Shown: in pieces, positions 1 through 11,748 of the stretch
Layout: every line of letters begins with the position of its first letter
Numbering within the stretch: position 1 is the first letter of the stretch
Source of the DNA: Symsagittifera roscoffensis
Lineage: Eukaryota > Xenacoelomorpha > Acoela > Convolutidae
DNA length: 60,000 nucleotides
Reading direction: 5' to 3'
NCBI RefSeq assembly: GCF_963678635.1
Contig: NC_087070.1
Span: 6,670,539 to 6,730,538, forward strand
Position numbers and translations under genes: made by a program
Notes under the pieces: model-generated
What the model saw: the letters and a program-made list of their open reading frames with translations, nothing else
Databases searched by the model: none
What the model was told of the DNA's origin: nothing

Positions 1-468
1 AAAATAAGAATATTTTTATGAAAAATGTCGGTGCTTTGTACTTTTAGTCAGTCGCAGTACAATAGTCGAACTTGTATATAAAGAAAGAGCTTTCCCTGTT
101 TGGTGCTGCACCAAACAGACAAAACTTGAAGGCAGTAATTTTCTCAAGTGGGCGTCCATTGCACCCACCGAGTCCTGTGTTACCTATCTGCATTCGGACT
201 GCCCGAACAAGACCTACTAAAATCCTCAGGGCAGTCGATTTTCTCAAAAACGTTTTTGATTTGAGTCCACACTTATGAATTACACACTCTTGATCAGTTT
301 AGACTTAGTGTCGCGAATGTCCGAGTTTAAACCTGTTTTGTTTTTATTCGGTTTTTTACAAAAGGCAAATTACCAGTGCAGTCACTGGTTCCCAGCCTAT
401 CTCCTAATAACCTAATACTTTTAGCTACTTTTTTTTCTGTTGTCTTCTTAAGTTTTGACAAAATAATA
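1..468. other. No gene seen; possible old repeat
   Basis: No supportable coding region is visible. The stretch holds two short similar phrases (gcagtaattttctcaa near 133 and gcagtcgattttctcaa near 231). Text around 760-830 (gtcaactaggaaggatg) resembles text near 1808 (aatcaactaggactgccc), so this stretch may be the edge of an old composite repeat that continues to about 3.7 kb. Confidence 0.4.
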
Positions 469-830
469 CCCCTCCGGATTGACAAAAATTTGGGACCCCT
501 GCGGATTGGCAAAATTGGGACCCCTCCGGATTGACAAAAATCGGACCTCTCTGGATTGGTAAACTTGCGACCCCTCCGGATTGGGACGCTTCCTGTTTTG
601 TAAAGATTTAGACCCCTCAGGATTGGAACCGCTCCGTTTTTGTAAAAAAAAAATTAGACCCCTCCAGATTGGGGCCCCTCCGAGTGCGTAAAAATAGCTT
701 CTCAGAGGCTTTCTAAATTTCCAACCTATACCCTTCCGGATACGTTCTCCGATGCTATTCTGCTGTTTGAGTCAACTAGGAAGGATGTGTCGTCCTTCCC
801 AAGACCCTACCGGATTGAAGTTAAGCCTCT
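469..830 (+). repeat. Degenerate CCCCTCCGGATTG tandem repeats
   Basis: A unit close to gacccctccggattg plus a short A/T spacer recurs at about 470, 496, 520, 546, 570, 612, 658, 729 and 805, with spacings of about 25 to 75 bases. Related copies lie at about 1362, inverted at about 1477, and at about 3389. The units have diverged by point changes and spacer indels. I do not recognise the repeat; a decayed minisatellite inside a larger mobile element is one reading. Confidence 0.75.
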
Positions 831-1310
831 TATTCGATGATTCACCCTAACGGTGAAGGGTCTTATCGCTAGCCTAATTTCGGCTCCACTAAGGTTTTCT
901 TGTGCCTTTATCCTTCCCTTTTCGTCTAGAACAGCGTAAAATTTCCTGATTCAACCGTTTCTACCCTTTGGTAGGGGTGTAAGGGCTTTCCAAAAAAACA
1001 TTCTATAAAAAGTGAAGGGTCTATCTTCCCGAATTGGTGAATTTGCTAAGAACAATCCTGAAAAATTTTTATGCTTTCTTTTTTGAGTAATTGATGTTTT
1101 TATTAGTAAATTCAGCTAATTTCTAATCTAATGGTATCAAGGTCAACTGGATCTGTCCAGTGGTTCCAAAGTTGTAAAGCAAAACGTCTTTTTTCTAAAG
1201 TCTTATAGGTTCCGCCTAACTTTTTTCGCAGTTATGTTCTTTTCGATCTAAAAATTGATGATCCGAGCTCAGAAGGCCTATACTCTTCTAGTTCAATGCA
1301 AAAAAACCCG

Positions 1311-1553
1311 ATCTAAAACGCTTTAGCCGAAAAATTTGCTAAAAACTATGCTATTTGGAACCCTCCGGATTGATGAATCCACTAAATCAAACGCGTTAAG
1401 TTCGATTTCTCTGTAACCCGGTTGGCTGCGGGTTACGGAGAAATCGAACTTAACGGGTTTGATTTAGCGGATTCATCAAACCGGAGGGGTCCAAATAGCA
1501 TAGTTTTTAGCAAAATTTTAGCAGTGAGTCGGCGATTCGTCGGTTTTAGATCT
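1311..1553. repeat. Foldback (inverted-repeat) element
   Basis: The left arm 1331-1420 and the right arm 1429-1518 are almost perfect reverse complements separated by 8 bases (gttggctg). Outer arms gatctaaaac (1311) and gttttagatc (about 1543) extend the pairing with a loop-out. The arms contain the ccctccggattgatgaat phrase of the neighbouring repeat array, so the element derives from, or was copied within, that family. This much self-complementarity would form a long hairpin as RNA or a cruciform as DNA. Confidence 0.85.
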
Positions 1554-1942
1554 TCCCTCGTGAAGCCCATTTTTATTAACCAAAATAAAAGGTGATCTCT
1601 CTAGTTCACTCAAAGATTTTCTCAGCAGTATCCAAAGTCAACTTGCTCATCATCGTCCTCTTCTTCCTCCTGGGATTCACCTTCATCTCCAGTACCCACT
1701 CCCATGGTGAATGGAAAGATATTTCCGAAAGTGTTCTTCACTCTTTCTGGAAAAATCCAGAGTTAAAACACAACAACAATAGTTGCGACGGCGATAAGGC
1801 TGACTGAATCAACTAGGACTGCCCGTTGATCATTGCTAGACCTAATACAGCGTTATTACTGTTGTTAGCAGTGCCGTCCCGCTGATATTTGGTACATCCC
1901 TTCTATCCGCTTACTTTTTTTCCCGGTTTTTCCCAAATTTCA

Positions 1943-3235
1943 GTGCCAGCATTGAATACTTGTGTCAAGATGCTGAGAGAGGGCGATGAACGAGTGAGAG
2001 CCCTACTCTTGCTAGCACTGCTGGATATACATCAAAGCAAACCAATGAAAGTGAACATGAAAGAGCCCGTGGAACCAGAACCCATGAGGAAAATAGACGA
2101 AATCAGGAGATTCTCAAACAAGAAGCTGAGGCTCACTAAGGAATCTCTGGGAGCACTGCCAAAATCCAATGAATACTGTGGACCGATCAGAAAGAAGTCA
2201 AACAGTTACGTGTCCGGAGTCATAGGGATGGCGCACAACCCGTTTCTCAGAGAAGACATACGCGATTACTTCTTTGATTACGAGCAAGCAGTGTTGCTGA
2301 GGTTCTGGACGTCGAGAATTGCAACGATTAAAAGCGCTGCTAATCCGCAGACCAAGCTGGGACCAGTCTTAGAAGAAAAGGTAGCTGCACCTTCCGTGCC
2401 AGAATCCGACAAACGAGTGGAGTTTGAATTGGGATTCTCTGATGAATTACTAAGAACGAGCTTGATGGTAGTGTGGGAACTGATGAGACCATCGTGGTGT
2501 CCTAGTCCCAACGCTGATTCGATACTACTTGCAACACAAGATGTACAGAGGGAACTAAATGCAGACTGTAACCTGTGTGATCTTAATATCATATATAATG
2601 TGATGACAACAGCCTCTAAGAGCAACGGGGAAGACAAAGTGGAGTTGCTGGCTGGGGACCAGAAGACTGGGTTAAACCTGGTAGCTGTCTGGCAGCAGTC
2701 TGTGGACTGGAAGATCACATTTGTGGAAGTCTGGATTGCGTGAAAACTCTAGAGAGACAACACAAGCAGTGGACAATATTGTTTGGGAACATTGTGATGA
2801 AAGCAAGAACGGAAACGGAATTGATCGCAGATTGCCATGGAGGGACCGAGGTGAATCTAGTGACGGCACTAGGATTCTACAGTATGTTTTTCCCACCCAG
2901 GAGCGACATAAAAACATCTATGTAATATTCGCCCGGAAGTACATATCGACGGAAAATAGAGCTAAACTATAAAACGACTGGCCAGCGTCTAAACAGAGCT
3001 CTACATGCTTTTCACCGTCTCTACCAAAGCCAGTTCTTTTGGTGGTATTTCGAACATCGGGTCGACAAAAACGTTACTCTTCTCCGGCTTCGACCAGAAC
3101 GCTCAAATTAACTTATTTACATGTAAAAGTAGTGAGCTCATGGCTGGGTCTCAGTATCCCCAGACGACGAGGTCACTCCTAAAAACAGGGCTACTACTAC
3201 TTATTGTATTACTATTGTTTTTGTTCAGTAGATAA
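1943..3235 (+). pseudogene. Unidentified decayed coding region
   Basis: A stretch noticeably richer in G and C than its surroundings reads open from about 1889 to 2743. The first in-frame ATG is at 1970, and a good acceptor (pyrimidine tract plus CAG) ends at 1942. The predicted protein is mixed charged and hydrophobic, with a WELMRPSWCP phrase. After the stop at 2741, a protein-like reading continues in another frame (2740-2922, ending near GFYSMFFPP), then past a single TAA (2923) to about 3117. The third part, 3005-3235, ends in a hydrophobic segment (TGLLLLIVLLLFLF) and a stop, like a C-terminal membrane anchor. The frame changes and stops suggest a broken gene. I do not recognise the family; a mobile-element or captured gene is possible. 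The upstream 1592-1807 reading also has one hydrophobic segment but lacks an ATG. Confidence 0.4.
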
Positions 3236-3847
3236 AAATCATCGTCTGCATCGAAGATGGATCTACCTCTTCCCCTTAACTCCTAGCTTCTCATCGTCAG
3301 AAAATGAATCCAGATTTTAATTAAATTCAACTCAGGACATAATAGGGAAGCTAAAAGTTTATATAAAATGATTTCAGTTCGAGTCCCGAGACCCCTCTGG
3401 ATTCCTGAATCCGGGGAAATAACACCCTTATATTCTTTCCGGAAGGCTGTTTTTCTACCCTTCACCCTTGTTAACGGCCTTGCAACGATTGTAGCGACAC
3501 AATCGTTGCAACTCGGAGCGGTCTCTGCTAACTCTGCTGTTCGTTCAATTCTCGTTGTTTTTTATCACGATATCGTAGTTGTCGCCGTCGCAACTATTGC
3601 TGTTGTGTCCCAATTCTGGACCTCCTCCAAAATGGCCGACCCCGACGCTTCTCAGAAACATGACGCCATCGTTCGAAATTCCAAAAATTCGAAACACCAG
3701 AATATTCCAGCCTGCACAGTTTGACCAATCGTTCCAAGAACACTGCCAATCACTCAAAACTGCCAATTCGGAAGGTCAGCTGCTAATAATTCGAAATTGC
3801 CGAATCTGCATTTTCGTCCATTCTGGTCGAATGTCACACTGAGTTTT
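3236..3847. other. Region upstream of AIP, no clear gene
   Basis: There is an open stretch from the ATG at 3368 to 3724, but it contains repeat-derived text (another cccctctggattc unit at 3389). About 30 bases near 3583-3612 are the reverse complement of 1770-1797 (tagttgcgacggcga), so the stretch reads as repeat rather than gene. The AIP promoter probably lies in the 3' part, but I see no convincing TATA box. Confidence 0.4.
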
Positions 3848-3852
3848 TTCAG
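3848..3852 (+). promoter_or_regulatory. Splice acceptor just before AIP start
   Basis: A pyrimidine run followed by cag (gagttttttcag) ends 7 bases before the AIP ATG. The intervening atgtaat holds a minimal upstream ATG-stop. It could be the 3' end of a 5' UTR intron or a trans-splice acceptor. A similar site directly precedes the GPCR ATG. Confidence 0.5.
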
Positions 3853-3859
3853 ATGTAAT

Positions 3860-5611
3860 ATGGCCAGTATCCACAACGAAGTCGTGAAACGTGTACAAAA
3901 ACCCGGCAAGGAAACTGACGTCTTGCCGGCCGGGAAAGGAACCAAATTCGTCTTTCATGTTAAATGTTTCCAGGATGCGGCCGAAAATGTATGCTCTGTT
4001 TACTTGGTTTAATTCATCGGAAAATGGAAAATATGAAAATATTTTATAGACTGTTTTAGATGACAGCCATCTCTGGAGTAAGCCAATGGAACTTATCTAC
4101 GGACATCAGTTCAAGCTCGAGATATGGGAGACCTTTCTGGCTTCAATGAAAGTAGGCGAAGTATCGGAGTTCACTTGTCCTTTCCATTTGGTCATGAGTT
4201 ATCCCAAAGTGGCGGCTCAACTACGGTAATTCAAACTACTTCTGTATTTCAACCAGCCCGGAAACCTAACAGGAGATTATTTATTTAAGTTTAAACTAGA
4301 GCTCACTTAATCATCATGGGCGCATTAAGCTATGGCTTTTTTTAACAAGCGCTCACCTTATAGATTGAAGCTATAGCTCATGCAATGTGATTCCGCAATC
4401 ATATAATTATAATTTTTGAGGAAAGAAAGGACGCTGTTTTACACAATAGGAAACAGTTCAGTGTTGTGAAGCCTTATTTAAGTACAGTTGTTTAGAGGTT
4501 ATACTTTTGTTTGAAGTACATTTTACAGGAAAATCATGCTTGAGAATAACGCTAATCCAGAACCCGAATCGCATTGTTGTGGAATGAGTGTTCAAAACAT
4601 TTCAGTGGGGTATCACGACTTGGATCATCTCATATCAAATCCGCCAAAATATCTTGTGTTCCAGTTTGAACTGCTCGAGCGTTTTGAACCAGATTCTTAC
4701 GAGAAAGAAACATGGACAATGTCAGACCAGGAGAAAATATCAAGAATTTCTAATTTGAGGGAAATTGGGAACGAGGACTTCAGAAATGGAGACGTCGATA
4801 AAGCCTCTAAACAGTACTACGAAGCAATCGCACTGTTGGATCAGCTTATTTTGAAAGAGAAACCAGGCTCGTCTGAGCACACGAAATTAAACAGTATGAC
4901 ATTTAAAGTCTTCGATTTTTCGGCTTTGCATATTTTGAAGGAAAATATTCATTGTATTGTTTCAATCGAAACAGATAGGATCAATTTACGTCTTGGGCTA
5001 CTATGCGTAGTAGGAAAATTGACCCCTACCGCGAATAAATAATCTTGTCAAAAGGCAAGCCCACTGTTGGTAAAGACTAATGGCATATTTACCCATGAAC
5101 CGCGGAAAGAGTTTTCATCAAAGCTCATTTAATTGTTGAAAATTAAATAGATTGCAATCTATCCCCCCACACCTAGTAACGAATCTCCTCCTATAAAGGA
5201 ACAATTCATAAGCGTGTGTGAATTAACGGACCTCCTCACCCCCTCAATGCAATAAGAGCTTGATAGTTAAAAAGAGCCATCATTAGTTTTGTTTTAGACA
5301 CGAGATGTCCTCTTCTGTTGAATTTTTCACAGTGCTGTTTCGAAAAGGAAGAATTCTACAAGGTCATCTGCCACACCACAGAAGTTCTGGAACACCAGCC
5401 AGAAAACGTTAAGGCATACTTCAAGCGTGCAAAGGCTCACAAAGCTGTGCACGATTACAAACAAGCGATAGATGATATGACAAAAGCGATGGAATTGAAC
5501 CCGAATTTGGAACAAGTTGCAGTTTCATTCATTAATTCCATCAAAGAAATCCAGGCCGAAAACGACAAAGCAGATGAGAAGTTGTTTAAAAATATGCTCA
5601 AAATAGATTGA
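3860..5611 (+). CDS. AIP (aryl hydrocarbon receptor-interacting protein) co-chaperone
   Basis: Four exons: 3860-3988, 4050-4225, 4529-4893 and 5298-5611. All introns are GT-AG (61, 303 and 404 bases) and the phases agree, giving 327 residues; vertebrate AIP is about 330. Exons 1-2 form the FKBP-like PPIase domain; the exon 2 start TVLDDS followed by KPMEL is the AIP signature at this place. Exon 3 carries the linker with HCCG and HDLDHL, then the first TPR motif (GNEDFRNGDVDKASKQYYEA). Exon 4 carries the later TPRs (VKAYFKRAKAHKAV and DDMTKAMELNPNL) and the C-terminal helix. By family knowledge AIP is a cytosolic HSP90 co-chaperone whose TPR groove binds EEVD tails and client receptors, and its PPIase fold is normally inactive. 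Nothing looks broken. The exon 2 acceptor is chosen at 4049 because the later AG at 4059 would shift the frame. Confidence 0.93.
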
Positions 5612-5637
5612 TTAGCTGTACATATTGTTCTATCTTA

Positions 5638-5643
5638 AATAAA
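5638..5643 (+). terminator. AIP polyadenylation signal
   Basis: AATAAA lies 27 bases after the AIP stop codon and is followed by a T-rich stretch, as expected for cleavage and polyadenylation. It marks a short 3' UTR. Confidence 0.7.
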
Positions 5644-6225
5644 CTAATTTTTTTGTTTCGTGATGATACATTGACGTAGAAGTTTTTAGTTGCATTAGTT
5701 AATACTAGACAGCATATTTGTACATTATTAGCAATAAATTCTGTAATTTAAAGATTATTTTAACAGATGGCGTTGAAAAGGTACCACATAAAATTCATAT
5801 GGTTTTTATTAATGAGTGAGTCCTTCGTTATAATCATGCGTTATCGAATCATGCGTTATAAGTGACGCGAGAAAAATGATTCGAGTTTGTTTGGTTTAGG
5901 CATAATAATGTACCGGAAATAAGTTTCAGGTGGGTTCGAGTGTTAGGTGATATTCAAGTCCCTTTTACTCGTGATTCGAGCGATGTATAAATTATTCCAT
6001 TTTTCTCCGGTGTCAAGAAAAAGTGGTTTGAAATGTTGCAGCTACCTGTGTATCGACCTGTCGAGAAGTTGAACATAACCTTAGATAATGGTTGAAGGAA
6101 TTTTAAAATCAGGTTTTTTGAGCAAACATTTTTTTTATTCAAGTGAAATAATGAATTAATGCTTTTTGGGTCGTTATTTGATTTGACTGAAAAAAAGTGA
6201 GAGATAGAGGATAGATTGTGTCCCA
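5644..6225. other. AIP-LINE spacer with dispersed repeat
   Basis: No gene is seen. Positions about 5940-6030 (cttttactcgtgattcgagcgatg, then a gaaaaagtggtttgaa phrase) belong to a dispersed family also present at about 10900, 14640 and 51435. Confidence 0.45.
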
Positions 6226-7525
6226 TTGGCCGAGAGATCTTGGAGGAGGTCTCGGGTGGTTCCGCGACGCAAACGCTGGACACTTGAGAACCCGCTGGAC
6301 ACTTCTGTTCTCATAAACAGAATAAAGCCTCGTAAAATACACGCTGGTCTTGTCCAAGGCGGTGTCCTCTCGCCTACCTTATTCAACCTTTATATGGCCG
6401 ACTTCCCAGTGCCTCCAGAAGGTATCAAGGTCATCATCTAAGCTGATGACGTGACCATCTACATGTCGGGTCCTAACCCTGAAGATCTCGTTGACAGACT
6501 CAACAGATACATTGAGACGGTCTGCAACTATTTCCAGTCACTGAACCTCACCATCTCTGAAGACAAGTCGAAAGTCACCCTCTTCACTCCTCAGTCTGCT
6601 CAGGCAAACAAGCACCCTCAGGTTCTTGTGCAAGGCAACATTCTGAAACTCGCGAAGACGCCCAAGCTACTTGGAGTTACCCTGGACACGATGCTCTGTT
6701 TCGGACCACATACAAGAGACATCGCAGCCAAAGCTCAGAAGATTAATGCGTTACTTAAAGCTCTGGCAGGTACAGCATGGGGCAGTGACCGCGAAACCCT
6801 CATGACTCTGTACAAAGCTACCAGCAGATCTGTCATCAACTACTGCTGTTCCACCTGGGCTCCCATCATCAAAGACTGCCACTGGAAACGACTACAACTG
6901 GCACAGAATAAAGCCTTACGTATCACAACAGGTTGCTACAACATGACGAACATAGACGAGCTGCACAATGAAGCACGCGTTCTGCCCATTAAAGAACACA
7001 CCCACATGCTCGCCAAACAGTACGCCATCACTTGCTACAACCGGAGGCACCCCTGTCACTCTCTGACCACAAGAGCTCTCCCGCACCGACCTCAGATGAA
7101 ACCTGACCTTTTCTACAAATATGAAAACCAGCTACCAAATCAAATAATTGAAGAAAAAGAAGCCAAAAGACTACAAAAAGTCCTACACACAGACCGTCGA
7201 CGAAGTCAGCAGCAGTCTCAGACCGAACCCTGTTTACGGAAGCGCACCTCCTGAAATACACGAAACAGAAAGTTCACTACCAAGGGTCTGCAGAACACGC
7301 CTGACACAACTCAGAAACGGATACTGTCGTATTTTAAACTCTTTTATGTCAAAAATAGACGAAAAAATTGAAGATATCTGCCCAAACTGCATTAATCCCG
7401 GCCACACAACCCAGCACCTTTTCGATTGCGCGGCAAACCCCACTGATTTGACGGTTGATGCACTCTGGAAACAACCAGTGGAGGCATCCACTTTTCTCAG
7501 ACTGGAAGACGACACAGAGATATAG
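6226..7525 (+). mobile_element. 5'-truncated, inactive non-LTR retrotransposon (LINE)
   Basis: The reading frame shows reverse transcriptase block QGGVLSPTLFNLYMADFP and then the palm motif, read as II-stop-ADD: the YADD tyrosine codon is TAA at 6439-6441, which kills the enzyme. The frame continues through LTISEDKSK, LGVTLD and LKALAGTAWG to about 7254. A frameshift around 7150-7250 moves the C-terminal domain to the frame ending at 7525, with CPNC then HTTQHLFDC, the zinc-knuckle-like tail of Jockey/CR1-type elements. The 5' half (endonuclease, fingers) is missing, as usual for incomplete reverse transcription. The G/C-rich codons contrast with the surroundings and suggest fairly recent insertion. 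Clade assignment is by eye only. Confidence 0.88.
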
Positions 7526-8194
7526 CGGCTACAAACAACAACAACACTGAAAAAAAAGTCCCTTAAATTTAATTTTCGAAAATGACATCGATAGCGAATT
7601 GAATAATTGTCGTAACAAAATAAAGCTTGAAGCAACAATGTAGACTGAAATATGAATGTTTTTTTTGCTGCTCCCTTCGCGTACGCAAAGGCAATACCCG
7701 CCAAATTGTTTTTCTGTTGTATCGTGTATTCACTGGCGAGAGCAAGTGACTTGTAATCGGGAACTAGGCTTTTTTCTCAACCTTTCTTACAACTGCTTCT
7801 TTTTTATGCTGCTGCTCAGCCATGCTCATTTTCCTGAAAATTCAAATTAAAATACTTTTTTGTTGATTTGAGGTCATAATTAATCTTAAAAATATAATTA
7901 TTGAAAAATGTTGATTTTGTCGGACTTTCGGTTTCGTCCTGATTTTTGTCGACAGATTTTTGTTTTACCATATGCAATTTATATCATATGGTGCGCTTTC
8001 AAGCTGTTTCTTTCCAAGCTTAGTTTTTATACTGTTGATTCAAACAATTTGTTTATTTTGAAAAAAATGTGTTATATAAATGTATTCGATTTGAAATTGT
8101 TGATTTTTTGAGACACTTGAAAATTTTTTCTCTTTCTTCAAAAACTTAGTTTTTCTCATAAACTACCTTTTTGATTACCAAAAAGTTAGTGCCA
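7526..8194. other. Non-coding, AT-rich; SINE-like tail
   Basis: No gene is seen. Near 7730-7775, cactggcgagagcaagtgac plus an aatcgggaactagg phrase matches 8860-8895 and partly 43130, a short dispersed repeat segment. Confidence 0.4.
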
Positions 8195-8620
8195 ATATAG
8201 GTCGTGATTTTTTTCATCACGCTCGAAATAGATTTTTGGCGTTTTGGCTTTTTCAAGTTCAACCGAAATAAATTTGCTTTAACTAAAAGTTGCGCTCTCC
8301 AATTAAGAAAGCGAAAATAGCGCGAACAAGTGAACAACGTTTTGATTCGAAAGTAAATTTTATTTTATAGTTTTCCCTGCGGAATAAACAAGTTACTTTT
8401 GATCCAGTTTTCTCCATCTATGCTAGTTTTAAGTAAAATTGTAAGGCATAAAATTTTTTAGAAATATAATGCACTTAAAAGAGGTTTATTTGTTCTTCGA
8501 AATTTGATAGGTTGGAAAAAAAATTAATTGTTAAGATAAAGTAATACAATTTATTATTGGTTTTAACTTGATTCTATTGACACTTCTCCAACTGTTTCTT
8601 GGCCTTGTTTACAAAAGTGA
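8195..8620 (+). repeat. Dispersed repeat family B, copy 1
   Basis: A member of a family found at least seven times on this strand (about 8195, 11749, 23802, 26675, 31540, 34827 and 38823). Landmarks in order are: an aggtcgtgat phrase; ctctccaattacgaaag; ccagcggaataaaaatttta; gttgatccagttttctc; aatttttctagaaat; a cattgactctttt phrase; and ttggcta. Copies are diverged and non-coding. Short reading frames within it are incidental. Confidence 0.7.
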
Positions 8621-8769
8621 GCTGGCAAGTATTGTTTTATAATACAAAACCATTTTTTCCAATCCAATTTGGCAAATTCTTCTGCTTACTGTTATTTTGC
8701 ATAGTAATGGCAGTTAAAAAAGCATGTGTTCTCCGCTTTATGGGTTGCTAGCGTTGTGGCTCTTTAAGC

Positions 8770-8835
8770 AACACTGCAGGGAAATCAATTTAAATGACCG
8801 CGGCCTGTGGTTCAATTCCGGCAGAGGGATTTTTT
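8770..8835 (+). repeat. tRNA-like SINE head
   Basis: The text contains a good B-box-like stretch (tgtggttcaattccggc) about 40 bases after a possible A box. The body around 8860 is shared with 7735, which suggests a tRNA-derived SINE. The clover leaf is poor, so this is not a functional tRNA. Confidence 0.4.
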
Positions 8836-8899
8836 TCACTGCTCACTAATATTTTCACTTGCGAGACCATGTGACTTGTAATCGTGAACTAGAGTTTTT

Positions 8900-11320
8900 C
8901 CCGTAAACATTTTTTCTTGCAAATTCTGCTTATCTGCTCAATTTCTTGAAAATACAAATAAAACTACTCCGTAGCTCGTTTGAAATAGTCCTTAATTTGC
9001 TCAGTTTTTTGTATTGAAAAAATCTATGTATTTTTTGACTTGTGGTTTTCGTCCCAATTTCTGAGGCTGATTTTCCGTTTTTTTCCAAATACAATTTAAA
9101 TTATGCAATTGGCAGTTTCTTTCATAAATTTGGGTTTTTAATTTTTCTAACGGTTTTAAAGGTTCATACTTCAAAAAAAAATAGATATAAAAATGTACAG
9201 GGTTTGGTTTGTATCATTTTTTTGACGCTTTTGATGTTTTGTCGTTACTCCCAAAAACTAACCTACTGATTTTCCAAAAATGGTCCCAATGAAAAACCCG
9301 CCCGCTCTCTTGTCTGCCTGCACACTAGTCTTTTTCTACCTTAACCCTTTTTCTACAGCCTTCGAACATTTTTGACCCAATTGTATTGGAGCTTTTCATT
9401 TGGAAAACTACCCACCCAAAGCTGAGATTTTGGGTGCAATCAAAAGCATCGGTTGAGGGACGCTCGCTGCCTGCGCAAGCGCTATGCCAAAAAATCTCTG
9501 CTGAAAAAGTTATGGCCCTCATAGAAGTCAACTGGTCGTGATTTGGAAACTGGCCGTTTTTTTAGAAAGGTCTGATCGTTTTTTTTTCCAGATCAATAGT
9601 TCAATGAATATTTTTTTTCAGATTAATATTTCTCAGATTAATAGTTCAATAGAAGCAATAGATCATGGGATTTTTCGCTGCATCAGCCAGTGCTCTTTAT
9701 TTTATGTAGAAAGAAATTATAACTCGGAAAATTCAAAATTGATTGTTTTCATTTTTAGGAATCTTTCTGACTTCTCTTTGAAACTGTACTACCAAATCTG
9801 AGATTGAGGTTTCCATCGAATTCACCGGCTGCGATAAATCTTCCTGCTGTTTTTGTAAGAAAAGAGATTATGTGTATGGAAAAGTCCAGATATTGAAGTT
9901 TTTGCCGTTTTCCAACTTTTTCGAAATGTTTGTCTAAATCGGAAAAAAAAACATATTTTGTGAATCTTCCCGGAATAAGTGGCTTCGCTATCACGAATTT
10001 GATCAAAAGAAATTGTCTCGGGAAAATCCTCTACCTTGCCCAATTTCGTTTTGAGCTCGTTTTTAAGAACGGGTAATAGGTATCTTCCCTAAACTAGCGG
10101 TTAATCACTTATTTTACTAGAGAAACAATTAAGGGTTACTAAGGTTCGAATAGTGGCTTGCTTTTTTTCTTCCATCATTGTCTTGTAATACAATGTTCTA
10201 ATTTTATCACAATTGTTGCGAAGCTTCGGTTGGCCTCTGTGATTACTTTTTGCCATTTTCTTATTCAACTTTTTAAAAGCTATTTCTTAGCGTTTTTTGC
10301 TCGTGTTTGCGAAGTGCAGCTTCAAATCTGTGTATAGATTACAACGGAAATGTTTTATCAGTTCAAGCTTTTACAAGAGAGTAATTGGTATGAGTCAGGG
10401 TGGACGTGACTATATAGAGAGATTCTTTTTCTTCTCTTAACATGATCTATATTTCCTGTAAGTTTTGCCTCGGGTCAGTTGTCCTGTATGTTCGGTTGTT
10501 TTGTTGTTTATATATGAAGAAACAAAGGAAAGAGTTTACTATTTTTGTTTACGAAGACAATCATTGATGTCATTTCCCTTGGCGCTGCTTTTGGATACAG
10601 CTGAAATAATGAGAATTGAAAAGTTTCTATTTAGAATGTATTGTTTTTGGATTTATTATTGTGCTGAAAGTATGAAAATTTTGGTTAGTTTTAGATTATT
10701 TCTCGTTTTTTTATTTGTATACGATGTGCAAGCGGTATCAAGTTGACTTATTTACATGAATCAGCGAGTAATTTGTGCTCAGTTTTTGGAAAACTTAAAA
10801 TGTGGAGGAATTTTTTTGGCGTGTGTGTTTCAGTTTTTTTGTTTTCTACGCAAAATCAGGTACCACAAATATACAAAGCTGAGTGATATATCATATTAAA
10901 GTCCTTTTAGTCGTGATTCTAACGACTATGAAATTTTTCCCAGTGGCGAGAAAAATTGGTTTGAATTTTGATTTTTCGTCTAATACGTGCAAAAAAAAGC
11001 AAGCAAGCGGGCTTATTTCATTTTTCAAGTTTCAAAAAAAATTGAAGAAAACAACCAGAAAACATTTGGAAAAATTTTCTGATTTTTGTGTTCATTCTAG
11101 TCGTTTTTCTACTGAAACCGTTGCCCGCTTCGCCTATTTTACTGTGAATGTCAAATATGCCTTATTCTAGGTTTTCGTTCAATCCTTTTATCACACGACG
11201 CAAAAATTTGAAAATCAAACTATGCACAGTAGCCGGCTTTCATTGTCTTGTCTTGATTATGAAATTGATTATTTTGATGAAGTCATGATATTGAAGTGCT
11301 TTTTCGAGTTTGTGTTTTTG
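8900..11320. other. Gene-poor AT-rich DNA
   Basis: No exon could be supported. At 9390-9450 there is a copy of the ggaaaactaccc phrase of repeat family C. Around 10300, gtgtttgcgaagtgcagcttc is the tail of the ATTACACA-end family. Near 10895-10970 is another member of the cttttagtcgtgattc dispersed repeat. Confidence 0.4.
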
Positions 11321-11321
11321 C

Positions 11322-11460
11322 CCTTGCGATAAGCAAGAGTGTTGCAATGGGGTTACTAGATTTTTTCCCGTAAATATCATTTTTCACTAAATGCTCAATT
11401 GTAGTAGGAACAGTAAATTTCACACTCAATAGCTGACATGCTCAATTTCTTGAAAATTTT
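11322..11460 (+). repeat. Dispersed repeat with cttgcgataagcaag hairpin
   Basis: The phrase cccttgcgataagcaagagt plus gttgcaatggggttactag recurs at 38571 (gttgaaatctggtactgg). Both are followed by a T-run and a cccgtaaa phrase. cttgcgataagcaag is itself a small palindrome. The two copies mark a further non-autonomous family. Confidence 0.55.
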
Positions 11461-11748
11461 AATAAATCTACTATCATTTAGGTAGTAATTAAATGGAGTC
11501 CGTTTCAGCCAATAATTATTTCTTCAAATTTGAAAGTTTTTAGGATTCATGTTTTTCCTCCTTTTTTATGTTCATTCTCCTTTATATTCATTGCCATTTT
11601 TTCCGGTACGATTTTTATTGGCTTACTTTCTAAAGCATGTTTTAGTTTGATTTAAACAGTTCTTTAAAAACTATAATTTCTTTAAATGATAAAATCTGTC
11701 AACTTACCAAATCTGGTTTTGAGTATATTTTTTTAGTTTTTGCTAAGA

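Noticed and set aside
2278-2718. Minus-strand 146-residue open frame
   Set aside because: It is the antisense shadow of the plus-strand coding-like block and has no recognisable domain.
3368-3724. 118-residue open frame with ATG upstream of AIP
   Set aside because: It contains repeat-derived text (cccctctggattc) and a segment that is the inverse of 1770-1797; low confidence as a gene.
4059-4225. AIP exon 2 starting at 4060
   Set aside because: It would break the frame; the earlier AG at 4049 restores the family sequence TVLDDS in phase.
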